The position numbers were made by a program, and so were the translations under genes. 52,606 bases of DNA from Euprymna scolopes (taxonomy: Eukaryota > Mollusca > Cephalopoda > Sepiida > Sepiolidae). The DNA is taken from assembly GCA_024364805.1 (NCBI GenBank), contig CM044518.1, positions 3,572,027 through 3,624,632 on the forward strand. The letters run 5' to 3'. Shown in pieces: positions 23,707-35,099 of this stretch. The notes beneath the pieces are model-generated. The model did not search any database, was not told the DNA's origin, and saw only the letters and a list, made by a program, of their open reading frames with translations. Within the stretch, counting starts at the first letter, position 1. The number at the start of each line of letters is the position of its first letter.

Positions 23707-23876
23707 TAGTTTAAAAAAAATACAGTGTTTCATTTTCAAGATGAACCTTTAAATCGACAAAATCTTTTGCACAGACTTAATAGCAGAGTATCTGTTCAAG
23801 ACAGACAAATTACAAATCTCCATATGTACTAGATAAAATTATCATATAATTGATTAATATAAATTTTATGATTAAC

Positions 23877-23915
23877 AAACAGGGGCGCCCGGCGTTGCCC
23901 AGTTGTAAAATACGC
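23877..23915 (-). mobile_element. Helitron-like 3' terminus
   Basis: CAGGGGCGCCCGGCGTTGCCCAG is the GC hairpin seen at the other Helitron-like 3' ends (minus strand). The terminal CTAG is decayed. The 5' end was not found. Confidence 0.4.
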
Positions 23916-24334
23916 TTAAATATGATATTTTAATTCGTGCATATTTTGTATTTATTCTAATAAAGTCAAGTCTCTATCGATTATTTCATATTATATTGTA
24001 ATCAATATATAGCCGTGATTTCAAAGTAAAAAAAAAAATGATTTAAGTGCCATCAGGTATAATTAAAACCGAAACAAAAAATTACAATATTCAAGCAAAG
24101 ACGCCCGGACGGTTCACAGATTTTTAATAATTATTAAGATAATATTGTGCTTACCTTTACCATCATGTTGATGATTATAATTCTCTATAGTAGGTGTCAG
24201 TCTTATGAATTCGACTTCCTCGGACGCTGATATACTAAATAAAATGGTATTTTATTTACAACAGAAAATATATGAATGTTTGAGTTTTGCAGTACTTAGC
24301 GTCAATATGGCGCATTGCGTGACACATAGTTCTA

Positions 24335-24475
24335 ACATCTAATTTATTGTTCATTTTCCAGGTAAACTAATTTATTGTTCGTATTTCAGTTAAACTAATT
24401 TATTGTTCGTATTTCAGTTAAACTAATGTATTGTTCGTATTTCAGCTAAACTAATTTATCGTTTGTTTTTCAGTT
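24335..24475. repeat. ~30 bp tandem repeat
   Basis: Five units of ACTAATTTATTGTTCGTATT then TCAGTTAA with few changes. Confidence 0.9.
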
Positions 24476-24678
24476 TTGACTTTTAAAATATTGTTTTTTT
24501 TTATTTCAAACATATTTATTGTTCATTTTTATTTATTCCTATTGAATAAACTTCAGTTTCATACAAATTAAATCGTATTCCTTTTCTTTTTAAACTTTTT
24601 AACAACTTTTCTTCCTGTCAATTCGTTTTTTATTATTAATATTTTTATTAATAATATTGGATGAGTTTCAATACAAAG

Positions 24679-25465
24679 TGTTATGGGGCCAGCAAAAATG
24701 GAACCCGGAAATTGGATGACCTGATCTTATGACGCAAGTCGTTTTATGGGCTAGACTGTTGTATGGAGCAAGGTTCGAATGAACTTAAATCCTGGCCGAC
24801 AAAAATGAAACCGGGAATGGGATGACCTGGATATGATGTAATTCGGTCGCAAGTAAGACCAAAAGCAAACACCGGACTGGTCAAAATATGGGTCAATGAC
24901 GTCAATTGGTTTATGGGTTACTAGGTCGAAAGTTCATAAAAGTGAGATGGTAAACAAAAACAAGGCAGAGACGCGGAGATGGGGAACGAGAGACAGACGA
25001 CGAGGAACTGCCTGTCACGTTCGCAAACTACACCACCTCCATCACCTCCACCACCTCCACCACCGTATTGTGTATATATGAATGTTTGTTAAATAAACCA
25101 ACTTTGTTTATAACAAAGTGTCTCGTTATTCATTGATAAATTAACATCGGTCATTTCAATCTAGACGATTTACAACAACATATGTATAACTGTCAGCATA
25201 AATGTCAAACGCACCATCTCTCAGTCTATCTATAAAGATATTCAAAAATCTCTTATAGTTGAATTACAGGTAGCGCTCATTTAGTAGAATGTACCCTGTC
25301 TCTAGATGAAACACTAAGACTCTTCCTAAGACGAACAAAAACAACAATACAGAATATACGTCATATATACAATTTGGTGCTGTGCCCAGGATTTAAGTTC
25401 ATTCGAACCTTGCTCCATACAACGGCCTGACCCATAAAACAAATTGTGTCATAGGACGTCCAAAT
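24679..25465. mobile_element. LTR-retroelement leader/LTR-like debris in inverted arrangement
   Basis: An LTR-like stretch runs from TGTTATGGGG to TATATACA (24679-25371), with a TATA-like CATAAAAG and an AATAAA. It is followed by TTGGTGCTGTGCCCAGGAT, which resembles a tRNA primer-binding site. The next ~70 bp recur in reverse complement at 24715-24797. I read this as fragments of one old LTR-element family in opposite orientations. No coding parts remain. Fossil; uncertain. Confidence 0.35.
25030..25064. repeat. CACCTCCAC-type short tandem
   Basis: Repeated CACCTCCAC words inside the LTR-like stretch. Confidence 0.8.
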
Positions 25466-25529
25466 AGCAAATGGTCTGCAAAAAAACAAAACAAAAAACA
25501 AAACAAAAAACAGTTTTCATCAAAGGGGA

Positions 25530-25573
25530 ATGGAATCATTTATCGGGTGATAATTTTATCGTTCCACCCTGTA
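25530..25573 (-). mobile_element. solo mariner-like terminal inverted repeat
   Basis: ATCGGGTGATAATTTTATCG then TTCCACCCTGTA matches the TIR at 13950-13982 and the one beside the transposase remnant ending at 36284. No transposase is left here. Confidence 0.6.
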
Positions 25574-25579
25574 ATCATA

Positions 25580-26089
25580 GTGATATTTTTGTCATAACCG
25601 TATGCATAAACTAAATTTCAAAACCCGGAATAGAACATTTTACTTGACTTAATAATATAGTGTAGAACTAAGACGGATACAAAATCTCTATTAGGACCAG
25701 GTAAGTTCATTATAAAAATGATCAGAATAAACTTCATGATTAATAATATAGGGTTAATTTACTTATGACGGATATAATTAGGAAATCTATTAATTTGAAA
25801 TACTTCTGAATTCGAGTTGTAAAACTATAACATATTCAGAATATTGGAAATTACAACGGCTGAAACGTTGTTAAAATAGCAAACCAAGATGACAATAATC
25901 GTTTCAATAACACAAATTTTAAAATTAGTGTATTTTTAAATTTCGAATAGAATTGTTTTTCTGTCGTACGATATATAAATATGTGTATAATAGTATTTAA
26001 TATTTTAAATTTTTCCATGATTCATTCTAAATAAAATGTGATACACAGAGTAAAATGCATTCAAAGTATTTTTAAATACGTGACTGTTT
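25580..26089. other. unassigned AT-rich sequence
   Basis: Nothing recognisable; no long frames. Confidence 0.5.
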
Positions 26090-26636
26090 GTACGAAATTG
26101 TGGGCAGACAGGAAAACGTAGTTGTAATAAAATAACAATATTATTAGTTTGACAGAATCGACCGTAAAATCTGCTGAACGCTTTTTTACAAGGTGCGAAA
26201 CATTTTAAATTGAAATACGTATGAAAGCCAAATAAAACGTAATAAAATAAACACTATTTACTTGTTTAAAATTAATATTTCGGAGTTATACTCCTTTGTC
26301 AGACTTTAACTTTTTTCCTCGCCATGATGCTAAACTGAAGAAAAAAAAGTTAATGAAAAGTCCGCGTGTTGCTATCTGCAGGGCTGTTCTTGAACTGCCG
26401 GAAGAATACGCTTGGTAAAACGATTTTTAAATCAGGGTAGTGTTTTCCGTAATTAAAGCGTTGACTGAATTTGAATTTTAAAATGACTACGTATGAAATA
26501 CGTTTTAAATTCGGATTACAACGCAATGCTATAAAAAAACCCAAGTATTTACTTGTTTAAAATTAATATTTCGGAGTCATACTCTTTCGTCAGAATTTTA
26601 TATGTTATCTTTTTTTCTCGCCAGGATTTTTATTTT
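26090..26636. repeat. tandem duplicate of a ~280 bp repeat
   Basis: Two adjacent copies (about 26140-26340 and 26395-26630) share AAAATTAATATTTCGGAGT, ATACTC.TT.GTCAGA, and the CTCGCCA..AT ending. The first is preceded by GAAATTGTGGGCAGAC..AAAACGTAGTTG, a block also at 28800-28860 and 32500-32560. Confidence 0.6.
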
Positions 26637-28860
26637 TTTTTACATGGAGTTCACCACTTATCAAGGCCCAATGGCCACTCAGGAATAAGGGTTATTGTGT
26701 GTACAGTAATCAAAGGGATAGTGTAGCAATAGTATTGGAGAATTGGTAAGGTATCATTACTTAGGGGGGGCGGTTCATCAGGAATTTGTTTGTGTTGGAC
26801 TTGAAGACATCCAGGTGGAAGTCGGGAGGGAAACAGGCAAGCGGAACAGAGTTCCACAGGCGTGCAGTTCTAAGAAAGAAGCTTTGTTCATGGTATCTAC
26901 GTCTTGATTTAGGCACAGATAGGGAGTGGGGAAAATTATTGACGGTGGTTTTAGCTAGTCGGGTGTTTTTTGAGAAAGATTGGCGAGGAGGGACCAGAGA
27001 ATGGAGCTCAGACGAGCACCTGCCATGGAAATAACGATAGAACAACGACAGGCTCGCTACGTCTCTTCTGTGGGAGGGAGGTTGCAGGGTAGAGAAAAGG
27101 GCATCCCCCACCAAGCCACGGAGTCTATTTTGTACTCCGTCAAGGCATGATAGTCTGTTTTTTGCAGCCCCCGCCCAGATGTGGCAGCAGTACTCCATCT
27201 TTGGACGTGATTGGCTCTTATATAGATAGTGAATTGCCTCATTAGTGAGATATCTTCTGGAGCAGTAGAAGGATCCCACCATTTTCCCAGCGACCTTGGC
27301 CACAGACTTGATGTATGTGTTCCATTTAAGATCAGGTGTAAAGGTCAAACCCAGTAGCTTATCAAATCCTGGGGCCTCCCTTAGACGAAAGCCATCCATT
27401 TCAATTGATGCCAGATGGGGATCAGAGCGTTTATGATGTAGAGATAGGAGCTTGGTCTTAGATGCATTAAAGGTTACCAGCCACCTCTTTCCCCACTGTA
27501 CCACGCGCCCAAGATCAAAGGAGAGAGAATCAGAGAGAACATCATCATTTATGGCCTTTCATGTGTTGTCATAGATGGTCGTGTCATCAGCATAAATGTC
27601 AACGAAAGATTTTAGTATATGTTTTGGGAGATCATTGATGTAGATCAGGAAGAGAGTTGGGCCCAGTATAGACCCCTGAGGGACTCCAGCATTAATACTG
27701 TGGGCCTCTGATTTCTGCCCATCAACAACTACTCTTATGAGCCTATCTGAGAGAAATGACTTAATGATAGAGAAAACATTTCCAGTTATACCGTAGCTGG
27801 AAATCTTGTGTAGTAGGCCTTTATGCCAAACCTTATCGAAGGCCTTTGATATGTCGAGAGCAATTGCCCTAGAAATGAAGCTTTTGTCGAGAGATTCGCT
27901 AATCCTATGAGATATAACCGTTAGCACATCTGCTGTAGATCTAGCAGAGCGGAAACCATATTGTGTGTCGCTAAGAAGGTTATTTCTGCTGAGGTGGTTG
28001 ACTATTTCTCTATTTATTGTGGATTCCAGCAACTTACTCATGACACACAGGAGACTTATTGGTCTGTACTGAGAGGGGGATGACTTATCACCTGAATTCT
28101 TAAATACAGGGCATACTGATGAGGTTTTCCAGGGTGTTGGAAAGCACTTCTCGTTAAGGCAACACTTAAACAGTTTAGAAAGTATGGGGGCAAGTTCTGG
28201 TTGTAATTTTTTTAACACTATAATTGGAATACTGTCGGGACCAGTTGCTTTACTGGAGTCAAGGTTCTTGATTAGCTTAGGATAGAATTAGGGTAGAATT
28301 TGCCGCAAAGTTTTTGGCAAATAGTTTTGCCTTGTCGGATGCTGTCGAGATGACTTCTGGTCCATTGATAATGGTTGGGATAGAGCACACGTTTCGTTTC
28401 AAGATCCTATTTGCTATTTGCCAGAACTGGTGGGAACCAAGCCGCTGCTCAGCTACTTTGGACTTAACGGATTGCGCATATAGTTCTCTTGCATTTTTTA
28501 TTACTCTTTTACAGTGGTTACTGGCGGTTCTGAAAGCAGCTTTAGTTTCAGTGCATCTATTACGTTGGTAGCTATGGAAGAAATGATTTCTGTGTGCGAT
28601 GGCAGCAGCACATTCGGGGGGAGAACCATGGCTGGCTGTTAGGTTTTTGTTGGAATTTTTTGGATGGTATGAATCGGCCTATGCCTACAAGTAACCATTC
28701 GGTCAGATCTGATACTATAGAGGACACTTCCTTTTTAAACATGGAATGGAGAGGAAGATCAGATATGAATGTACGGAAGCTATCCCAGTCTGCCATGTTT
28801 AGCATGAAATTGTGGGCACACCTAGACAATCAAAACGTAGTTGCAACGCAACAATATTAA
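26637..28860 (-). pseudogene. LINE family A (jockey/CR1-like), longest copy
   Basis: The 3' UTR (26637-26760) has the CACTTATCAAGGCC end. Upstream in one frame lie the RT domain and C-terminus: LDSSKATGPDSIP, the fingers/palm entry YRPISLLCVMSK, motif A (ALDISKAFDKVWH), motif B (GVPQGSILGPTLFLIYINDL), motif C (VDIYADDTTIYDN), the thumb (WLVTFNASKTKLLSLHHKRS) and the C-terminal block ending in the FKSNTNKFLMNRPP motif. One in-frame TGA near 27561, just after motif C, is the only break I see between 28218 and 26761; the copy at 13136 has Ser there. At 28572-28829 the linker before RT (DWDSFRTFISDLPLHSMFKK) is readable, with frame disruption between. The endonuclease is missing, so it is non-autonomous. 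Confidence 0.9.
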
Positions 28861-29139
28861 CTTACATTAATGAGAAGAAAATGGTGACCAGTTCTACTAG
28901 TGGACATAATCTACTCGACCCGGGTGTAAAATTTGCTGAACGATTTTTACGAAGTCTAATTTATAAAACTCACTAAATCTGACTGTCTGTCTCCATATTT
29001 TCAAACTCTATCCCTCCCGAAACTAAAAGTTGCAGAGCAGCGCTAGGGGTCTCAAATGATTGGATTTTTTATAGACTGTTTTTTGAATGAGTTTTTAGCC
29101 GGTAAACGGGTCAAAACGGGGTCAAAATTGAAAAAAAAT
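28861..29139. other. unassigned, possibly more LINE or Helitron debris
   Basis: This contains ACTGTCTGTCTCC and an AACGGGTCAAAACGGGGTCA word, but no clear family. Confidence 0.35.
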
Positions 29140-29680
29140 CGTTATACAACCGTTTTTAATCATTTTCAAATTCTACCGTAACGTAGCCGTTACGCTTGAA
29201 CCATGCTCGTTACATGCTTGTTACATGCTAGTTACAGCTAAAACCTCTCTCGTACTCCAACGCCGCCTGATATCGTCGAAAAAAAAAACAAACAAAAAAT
29301 AAATAAAGCCGACTCAACTTTTTTTTTTTCGGTTTTAGCAAAGGCATTTATTACAATTATTTTCCAAACAATGCCTGCTTTTTGTTTTTTCTAACTATTC
29401 ATTTCGTCTACCATGAGATAAACAAAACCTTGCGGTCTGGACACCAGCTTAAAAACGCTCGCCGCCGCCACGGAGCCACACGTCCATTTCGCCTGTTTTT
29501 GCGTTTTTCTTTTGTCTCCAACCACGCGGTGTCCTTTTTTCTTTTTCTTGTCAAACAAGCCCGCACACACTTGCAAATTTGCATATCGGCTATAATGGCT
29601 GCTGCTGTTAATACTTTTGCAAGCCAGCTATCATTTGCCTCCTGCTGAGGTTTTTAAACGCGCTATTACGCGCTCTGCTA
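29140..29680 (+). mobile_element. dispersed repeat family W, copy 1
   Basis: Blocks ACCGTAACGTAGCCGTTACG, TTGAACC, then later ACACACTTGCAAATTTGCAT, GGCTGCTGCTGTTAATAC and a CTGAGG..TTTAAACGCG end recur at 33690-33940 (plus) and 35100-35310 (minus). An 88-codon frame is open here but not in the other copies. Noncoding repeat. Confidence 0.65.
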
Positions 29681-30476
29681 CACTACGAAGAATTTATGAA
29701 CCTCTTCGGCAGATGGAATCAATTTACAGAGAGCAAAGGTGGCTATTGCTATGAATACTGATTTTCTAAAAAGAGTTTTTCATTTTCAATATAAAATTTT
29801 TAATGGGTAAAAAGCTTTTGCGCCGACCTGATAATTATTATTTAACTGACGATTGCTATGCATGTTAATTAGGCTATGCTGGTTGTTAATATTTTAACAT
29901 CTAGTTTTTACTATTACAAACAACTGCAACAATGGTGTATTCAAGGACCATGGAATTCTCTGCTCTAAATGTATTAATCAATGAATGAAATTCATGTTTG
30001 AATGTTTGTATTGTTTTTTTTTTGATAAAAAAATTCTTTTTCAAAGACCCTAGACTTGATTTTATTATTTTATCGTTAATATCAGCAACGGAAGATGTTA
30101 CTTTAAACAAAATGAAAAAAAAAGACAAAAGGATGTGACACACATTTTCCCGATTGCAATACCCCCAAAAGTTCTGATTTTCCCACATTCCTGATTCTGA
30201 TTAATCGTCCCAACACTAATACTTAACCCTTAGGCTACGCTAGCTATTAATTTTTTAACACCTAGTTTTTACTATTACAAGCAACTGCAAAAATTGTGTC
30301 TTCAAGGACCATGGAATTAATTGCCCTAACTGCATGCGTAGGCAATGTGCGTAAAATACCATCGTAGCTCAAGGGTTAATTAATATATTACATTCAAGTG
30401 AGATCCTGTACCCAATTGCATTGGTGGGATGGAGAGGAAAACAATTATGTAAGCAATGTGAGTTTTCTTACACTTT
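29681..30476. other. unassigned, with an internal direct duplication
   Basis: TTAACA.CTAGTTTTTACTA, TTACAA.CAACTGCAA, TTCAAGGACCATGGAATT occurs at 29890-29960 and again at 30245-30320. Otherwise there is no recognisable feature. Confidence 0.5.
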
Positions 30477-30875
30477 TCTATATATTTACAAAAGTGAGGA
30501 TGTGTGTGTGACAACTCTCAACCTATATACTCTACGAATTACTGATCTAAAGACTTGAAATTTGGTATACAGGGTATTCAGACACGTGGAAAACCTTTTA
30601 CTCGATTTTCATTTGAAAAAAGACTTCTAAGGAATCAAAATTGAAAAATTGGTACTTGGTGTAATCGGATTTTTACCTGTTTGTCAACTGTTTCAGAGCT
30701 GCGTCTGCGCGAATCGTTAACATAACAGTTTCTTTATGTTAAGAATAAGTTGGTTTGAAAACACTTTTTAAAGATCATCTTAAGCTGGCCTAATGCTTAT
30801 CTTACTTTATTCATTATCATTAGGCTTGGTTTCGATCTCAGCACTAGTACTTTTTTTTACATACAAGAAGTGAAC

Positions 30876-30930
<55 letters not shown>

Positions 30931-31076
30931 TCGCATGCACACATCCCAGTTTCTTTTCGTTTTTTTATTACTTATTATCATTATATATTATATAATATAT
31001 ACAATTATCATGGTGATGTTTTTGTTTAAAGAATTTAACGTTAATAATACCGGGCAACGCCGGTTGCATCTGCTAG
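30477..31076 (+). mobile_element. Helitron-like non-autonomous element
   Basis: The left end reads TCTATATATTTACAAAAGTG. The right end has the hairpin ACCGGGCAACGCCGGT, then TGCATCTG, CTAG and T. The TC start, 3' GC hairpin and CTAG before T are Helitron hallmarks. The interior shares ATACAGGGTATTCAGACACG with the minus element at 1437-1860. An AT microsatellite (30880-30930) lies inside. No Rep/helicase. Confidence 0.6.
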
Positions 31077-31179
31077 TTATACACTAAAACATGGATATGA
31101 AATAAGTGTAGGACTTATAAAATGTGAAAATGTCCAACGTCAATTGAATTTCAGGAATTTAACAGCAAACCTTAAAATG

Positions 31180-32235
31180 AACATTAGATAAAACATCCTT
31201 CCAAAGTGTTAACTGTTGGTCCCCATCATCAATAATGCATTCCCTTTTCTTTGTTAAAAACAACTGTCTATTTCACATCGCTTCGACATTCATACTTCTC
31301 CTCTTAATAATATGAACTCAACAAGCAATTGTCATATTACCGTCGTTGCCGCATACGTCATTAATAAATCTCTCATCCTCCATTATAAATGTCGTGCAAT
31401 GTAAACCACATTATTAAACACAACAAGGTGGGTTAAACAGAAACACACTCGAACACGCCCAAATAAACATACGCATACACATAAGCTGACAAACAGACAG
31501 ACGGACGGATGTACGGATTCGTATCGGCAGCTGATGTCACAAAGAAAGAAAGATACAATATATTCAGTTAAGGTTCAAAATGAGCCAGAGAGTCAATCAG
31601 AAGAGTTCGGAGTTTACAGTTAGAGTCGGGAGAGTTGAGTTAGTTAGGTCCCCTTCGGAAGCGAGACAGAAAGGGAAACAAGACTATGTAGAAATCAGAA
31701 ATGCATCGAATATCTCACCATTCTCCCCCAGCTGGAATAAATGTCTTTATGTTATTTGTAAGCCTTTGTCTTCATCATCATTTCAACCGCAAGGTAATGT
31801 GTTTTGTCTATCGTCTTTGTACATGAACATTATACGAAACATCCTTCCAAAGTATTAACTGTTTGTCCCCATCATCAATAATGAATTCCCTTCGCCATCT
31901 TAAAAAGAACTGTCAATTTCACATCGCTTCGACATTCATATTTCTCCTATTAATAATCTGAACTCAACAAGTAATTGTCACATCACCGTCGTTGCCGCAT
32001 ACGTCGTTAATAAATCTAATGTCGTCCCGAAAAGTTAATAAGTTTTGTCTATCGTCTTTGAAAATGAATATTATACGAAACACCCTTTAAAAGTGTTAAC
32101 TGTCATCAATAATGAATTCCCTTCTCCGTGTTGTTAAGAACTGTCCATTTCACATTTCTTCACATTCATATCTCTTCTATTAATATGAAATCTCCAAGAA
32201 TTGCGCCACCGTGGTCGCTGCATACACTTTTATAG
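31180..32235 (+). repeat. ~200-240 bp tandem triplication, one unit split
   Basis: Three units share AAACATCCTTCCAAAGTGTT, CATCATCAATAATG, ATTTCACATCGCTTCGACAT, CAATTGTCA..CCGTCGTTG and GCATACGTC. Between units 1 and 2 about 390 bp (31400-31790) interrupt the series. That insert has a short Arg/Ser-rich open frame from 31580, a CTGGAATAAATGTC word and may be an old solo LTR. Confidence 0.7.
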
Positions 32236-32489
32236 AAATGCCCCCCCCCCGTTATATGCCTTGTTCCCGCCATGTACTACATAACAAAGATAGCGGCCAT
32301 AATAATCGGAATAGTAAACAATGAAGTTTTATTTTGTATATCTTTTAGTTCGATATAATAAGTTTTGAATGATAGATAGACTTCAAAATTTCCCATGACT
32401 CAAGTTTACTTTTTAAAATCTATTTCTGTTTGATAAAAATGTCGATAACTACAAAGCTCCATATATACATTGAACATTTCTTCATGCGT

Positions 32490-32562
32490 TGCTGTTTAGC
32501 ATGAAATTGTGGGCACACCTAAACAGTCAAAACGTAGTTGCAACACAACATTAACTTACATA
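32490..32562 (-). mobile_element. LINE-A linker fragment or shared block
   Basis: GAAATTGTGGGCACACCTAA, CAAAACGTAGTTGCAACAC matches 28800-28860, just upstream of the RT linker in the long LINE-A copy. Confidence 0.5.
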
Positions 32563-32639
32563 AATAAAAAGAACACGGTGAGGCATATAACAATTAGTTA
32601 ATAAAACGATCCTTCCCAAAACTAACATACATGTAAAAG

Positions 32640-33178
32640 ATTTTCTATTTATCAAAGCTTGCCGCGCCCAATCCGGCACTTGGTTCAAAACCAGCTTCGA
32701 AATCTAGTAGGATATGCCCTTTTTTTACCTTCCCTGCAATCTCTTTCACACAGAAAAGACGTTGCGAACCTGTTCTGCACTGTCGTTATTTTCATATAAA
32801 GTGCTTGTCTGAGCTCCAATCTGTAGTCTATCCATGCAAAACTTTCATAAAAACACTCGACTAGATACAACCACTATCAACAATTTCCCCCACTCTCTAT
32901 CTGTGCCTAAATCTAAACGCAGCTTCCATGAACAAACTTCTTTCCTACAGCTGCGCGGCTGTGGAACACTGTTCTAATGGGCTGCTTCTAAGTCGACTAC
33001 AATATGGTAGCCTTCAAGTTCAATGTAAACAAGTTTTTGCTGAGCCACTCCGTTAGATAATACAGATTCTACACAGTCTATGCTATTAACGATTACTAAA
33101 CTACAACCTTACATTCATTAACCCTCATCCTTGAGTTGCTTTCGGGCCTTGATAAGTAGTGATTACCTTGTAAAAAAT
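32640..33178 (+). pseudogene. LINE family A, 3' part
   Basis: This is the plus-strand copy of the C-terminal RT region, broken by several frame changes, then CTATCAACAATTTCCCCCAC, GAACAAACTTCTTTCCTAC and GTTCAATGTAAACAAGTTTT. It ends in CGGGCCTTGATAAGTAGTGA and GTAAAAAA, giving the 3' terminus of the family in sense orientation. Confidence 0.85.
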
Positions 33179-33379
33179 GCGTTTTCAGTTTTTTGCAGAT
33201 TTAATTAAATTCTTAAATTTAATTCTTTTACCCCTTTTATTCTTGCATACGTTTATATGTTAAATTCTGCCAAAATTGCGAAACGTTTTAATTTCGCTAT
33301 AATCGTGCAGATGGCGATCATAGCAATAGCCAGACATCCACTGAATGAGCGCGAAAAGGGATGTAAGGGAAACATGTTG

Positions 33380-33585
33380 CCATTCAAATTAAAATGATGA
33401 TAAATGATCGTTGTCAGCGATAGTTAGTGGCTGTTGCGATAATGCAAAAGAAGTCATTTGGAGAGGTTAGCGAAAGAGGTGGAGAATACTGCTAATACGG
33501 GGAGACTTGTTGTCACCCGGATTCTTGTCAGTGAGAAATATCTGATGAAAGTTTATGGGAGTACTTCTAGTGAGTACAAATATTG
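33380..33585 (-). mobile_element. dispersed repeat family X, copy 3
   Basis: On the minus strand: ACTAGAAGTACTCC, ACAACAAGTCTCCCC, TTTTGCATTATCGCAACAGC, CACTAACTATCG. Same block order as copies at 2700 and 4370. Confidence 0.6.
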
Positions 33586-33616
33586 ATGCTGATGGTTATG
33601 ATGACGTTGATCATCA

Positions 33617-33627
33617 TCATCACCGCG

Positions 33628-33692
<65 letters not shown>
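33617..33692. repeat. (CAT)n microsatellite
   Basis: About 20 CAT triplets; it generates artefactual poly-His and poly-Ile frames. Confidence 0.97.
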
Positions 33693-33940
33693 TGTAACGT
33701 GGTTGTTACGCTCGAACCGTGTTCATTACTGTTCAAGCTCGTCCATCTCAACCAGATGGCTTTTTTTTCTGCTCCTCGCAACCTAGTGTATTTCCCTCTC
33801 CTTTTTTTAATTATTTTTCTTGTGAAGTAAGCCCGTGCACACTTACTAATTTGCATATGTGCTTAACGGCTGCTGCTGCTAATACCTTCGCTAACCAGCT
33901 GTCTTTCAACTGCTGCTGATATTTTCACACGCGTTCATAT
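33693..33940 (+). mobile_element. dispersed repeat family W, copy 2
   Basis: TTGTAACGTGGTTGTTACGC, TCGAACC, CACACTTACTAATTTGCATA, GGCTGCTGCTGCTAATACC, TTTCACACGCG. Ends about 225 bp before the first exon of the tetraspan gene. Confidence 0.65.
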
Positions 33941-34118
33941 GAGCTCTATAACATCACCACGACCACCGCGACCACACCCTCCACCACACCCACACCCATC
34001 ACCACCACCACCACCATCATCATTCCCAACACAACGACCATCATTATCATCATCATTTCCACCACCATCATCATCAATCTCAGCACTATACACGATCATC
34101 ATCATCATCATCATAAAA
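33941..34118. repeat. CCACCA/CATCAT-rich simple sequence
   Basis: Irregular CCA and CAT triplets make a Pro/Ser-rich frame that runs into the exon frame at 34166. It is simple sequence within the intron or upstream flank, not protein. Confidence 0.75.
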
Positions 34119-34165
34119 GGTGGCTTAACTTTATTATTTACATTATTTTCTATTTTTGTTTGTAG

Positions 34166-34370
34166 CTTCCTGTTTTATCTCATCTACAAGCAGGGAAAGG
34201 AGTCTTCCCGAGGCAAAATGATCATTGGTAACGCACATGCGATAATGTTGGTGACAGGAAGGATGCATTGCGTGTTAGGTGTCATTGGGTTAATCACCGC
34301 CTCTTTTGGATTCCTTAAGTTTCCTGATGTCCGCATTTACTGTGGGATGGCTGTGTTAGTAGCCATGTGG
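34166..34370 (+). CDS. MS4A/CD20-like tetraspan membrane protein, exon a (TM1 and start of TM2)
   Basis: Internal exon of a host gene. The acceptor is a pyrimidine-rich tract ending TTTGTTTGTAG and the donor is GTAAGTAAAC. The exon adds one base, then 68 codons, and ends on a codon boundary. The peptide starts FLFYLIYKQGKESSRGKM. It then has a hydrophobic span (HCVLGVIGLITASFGFL), a very short loop (KFPDVRIY) and the start of a second span (CGMAVLVAMW). TM1, tiny loop, TM2 is the layout of MS4A-type tetraspans. An in-frame ATG at 34218 could be a start if the bases before it are 5' UTR; otherwise an upstream exon supplies the N-terminus. The protein probably sits in the plasma or an internal membrane. 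The family call is from topology and short motifs only, and the frame continues across all three later exons. Confidence 0.8.
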
Positions 34371-34472
34371 GTAAGTAAACTTCATCCTCAGCATCTACTT
34401 CATCTCTAGCGTCTTCATCTCCAATGGTCACTTTCAATTTTACGCAGAACCATTTTTATCTTATATTTTATA

Positions 34473-34947
34473 CTAGCAGGGGTCCCCGGCGTTGTTCGGG
34501 TGTGTAGTAAGGAACCCCCGGGGGAATCAAAAGTGGTAGTAGCGGGTGGGGAATCAAAGCAACAGTAGGCAGTTTGGGTGAAGAGAGGTGTTTAAAAAAA
34601 TTAGTAGTAGGTAGGCAGGCTCGAACCCAAAACGCGAAGGAGGAAAAAAAGATCTAAAGTCTTAGCTGATGTCTCCATCGCGCGACCAGAAGTCGAGAGT
34701 ATTAAAATTAAGCGTAGTCAATCCAACAGGGACGATGACTTACAAAAATGTCGGCGAAAAAAGCGACACCATTCCTTATTAAAAACAGCCGAGTTGAGGG
34801 TGAAGGAATGAATGTTTTTAGCTATTTTTTCGATATTTGTCGTCCGATGGATTGAGCTCCAAAACGATACCGATCTCGTGAGGATCTGTCCCCTGTGTCG
34901 AAAGTTTTTGGCAGACATACAAACGCCCACACATTTTATATAGTAGA
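34473..34947 (-). mobile_element. Helitron-like element with tRNA-like segment
   Basis: On the minus strand it starts TCTACTATATAAAATGTGTG at 34947. It ends with CCCGAACAACGCCGGGG, ACCCCTG, CTAG and T at 34473. Length is 475 bp. A tRNA-like block lies inside (34600-34690, see its own entry). Its 5' TC directly touches the CTAA end of another copy at 34948. Confidence 0.6.
34600..34695 (-). pseudogene. tRNA-like (Pol III promoter-like) segment
   Basis: The minus strand shows TGGTCGCGCGATGG, then TTAGATC and a box-B-like GGGTTCGAGCC. This looks like a diverged tRNA-derived SINE head inside the Helitron-like element. A similar block is at 45385-45490. Confidence 0.4.
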
Positions 34948-35090
34948 TTAGCAGGAATATCCGGCATTAATCTGGATTATAAAAAACTAAGATGTTTTAA
35001 AATATGTGTGTAACATCTTTATATCAAAATTTCCATCCTCTATACTTATCTCAGTCCGTTTTTCTTTCTTTTATTCTTTCGCCCTTTTCT
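34948..35090 (-). mobile_element. second Helitron-like copy, 3' end (tandem to previous)
   Basis: TTAGCAGGAATATCCGGC begins immediately after the neighbouring element's terminal dinucleotide, so on the minus strand CTAA is followed by TC. The 5' limit of this copy is unclear. Confidence 0.5.
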
Positions 35091-35099
35091 GTTTTTTCT

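Noticed and set aside
31580-31858. 92-codon frame starting MSQRVNQ
   Set aside because: It lies in an insert with LTR-like features and runs into a tandem repeat unit; no conserved domain seen.
33555-33830. Poly-His and poly-Ile open frames
   Set aside because: They come from the CAT microsatellite; frame openness is due to the repeat.
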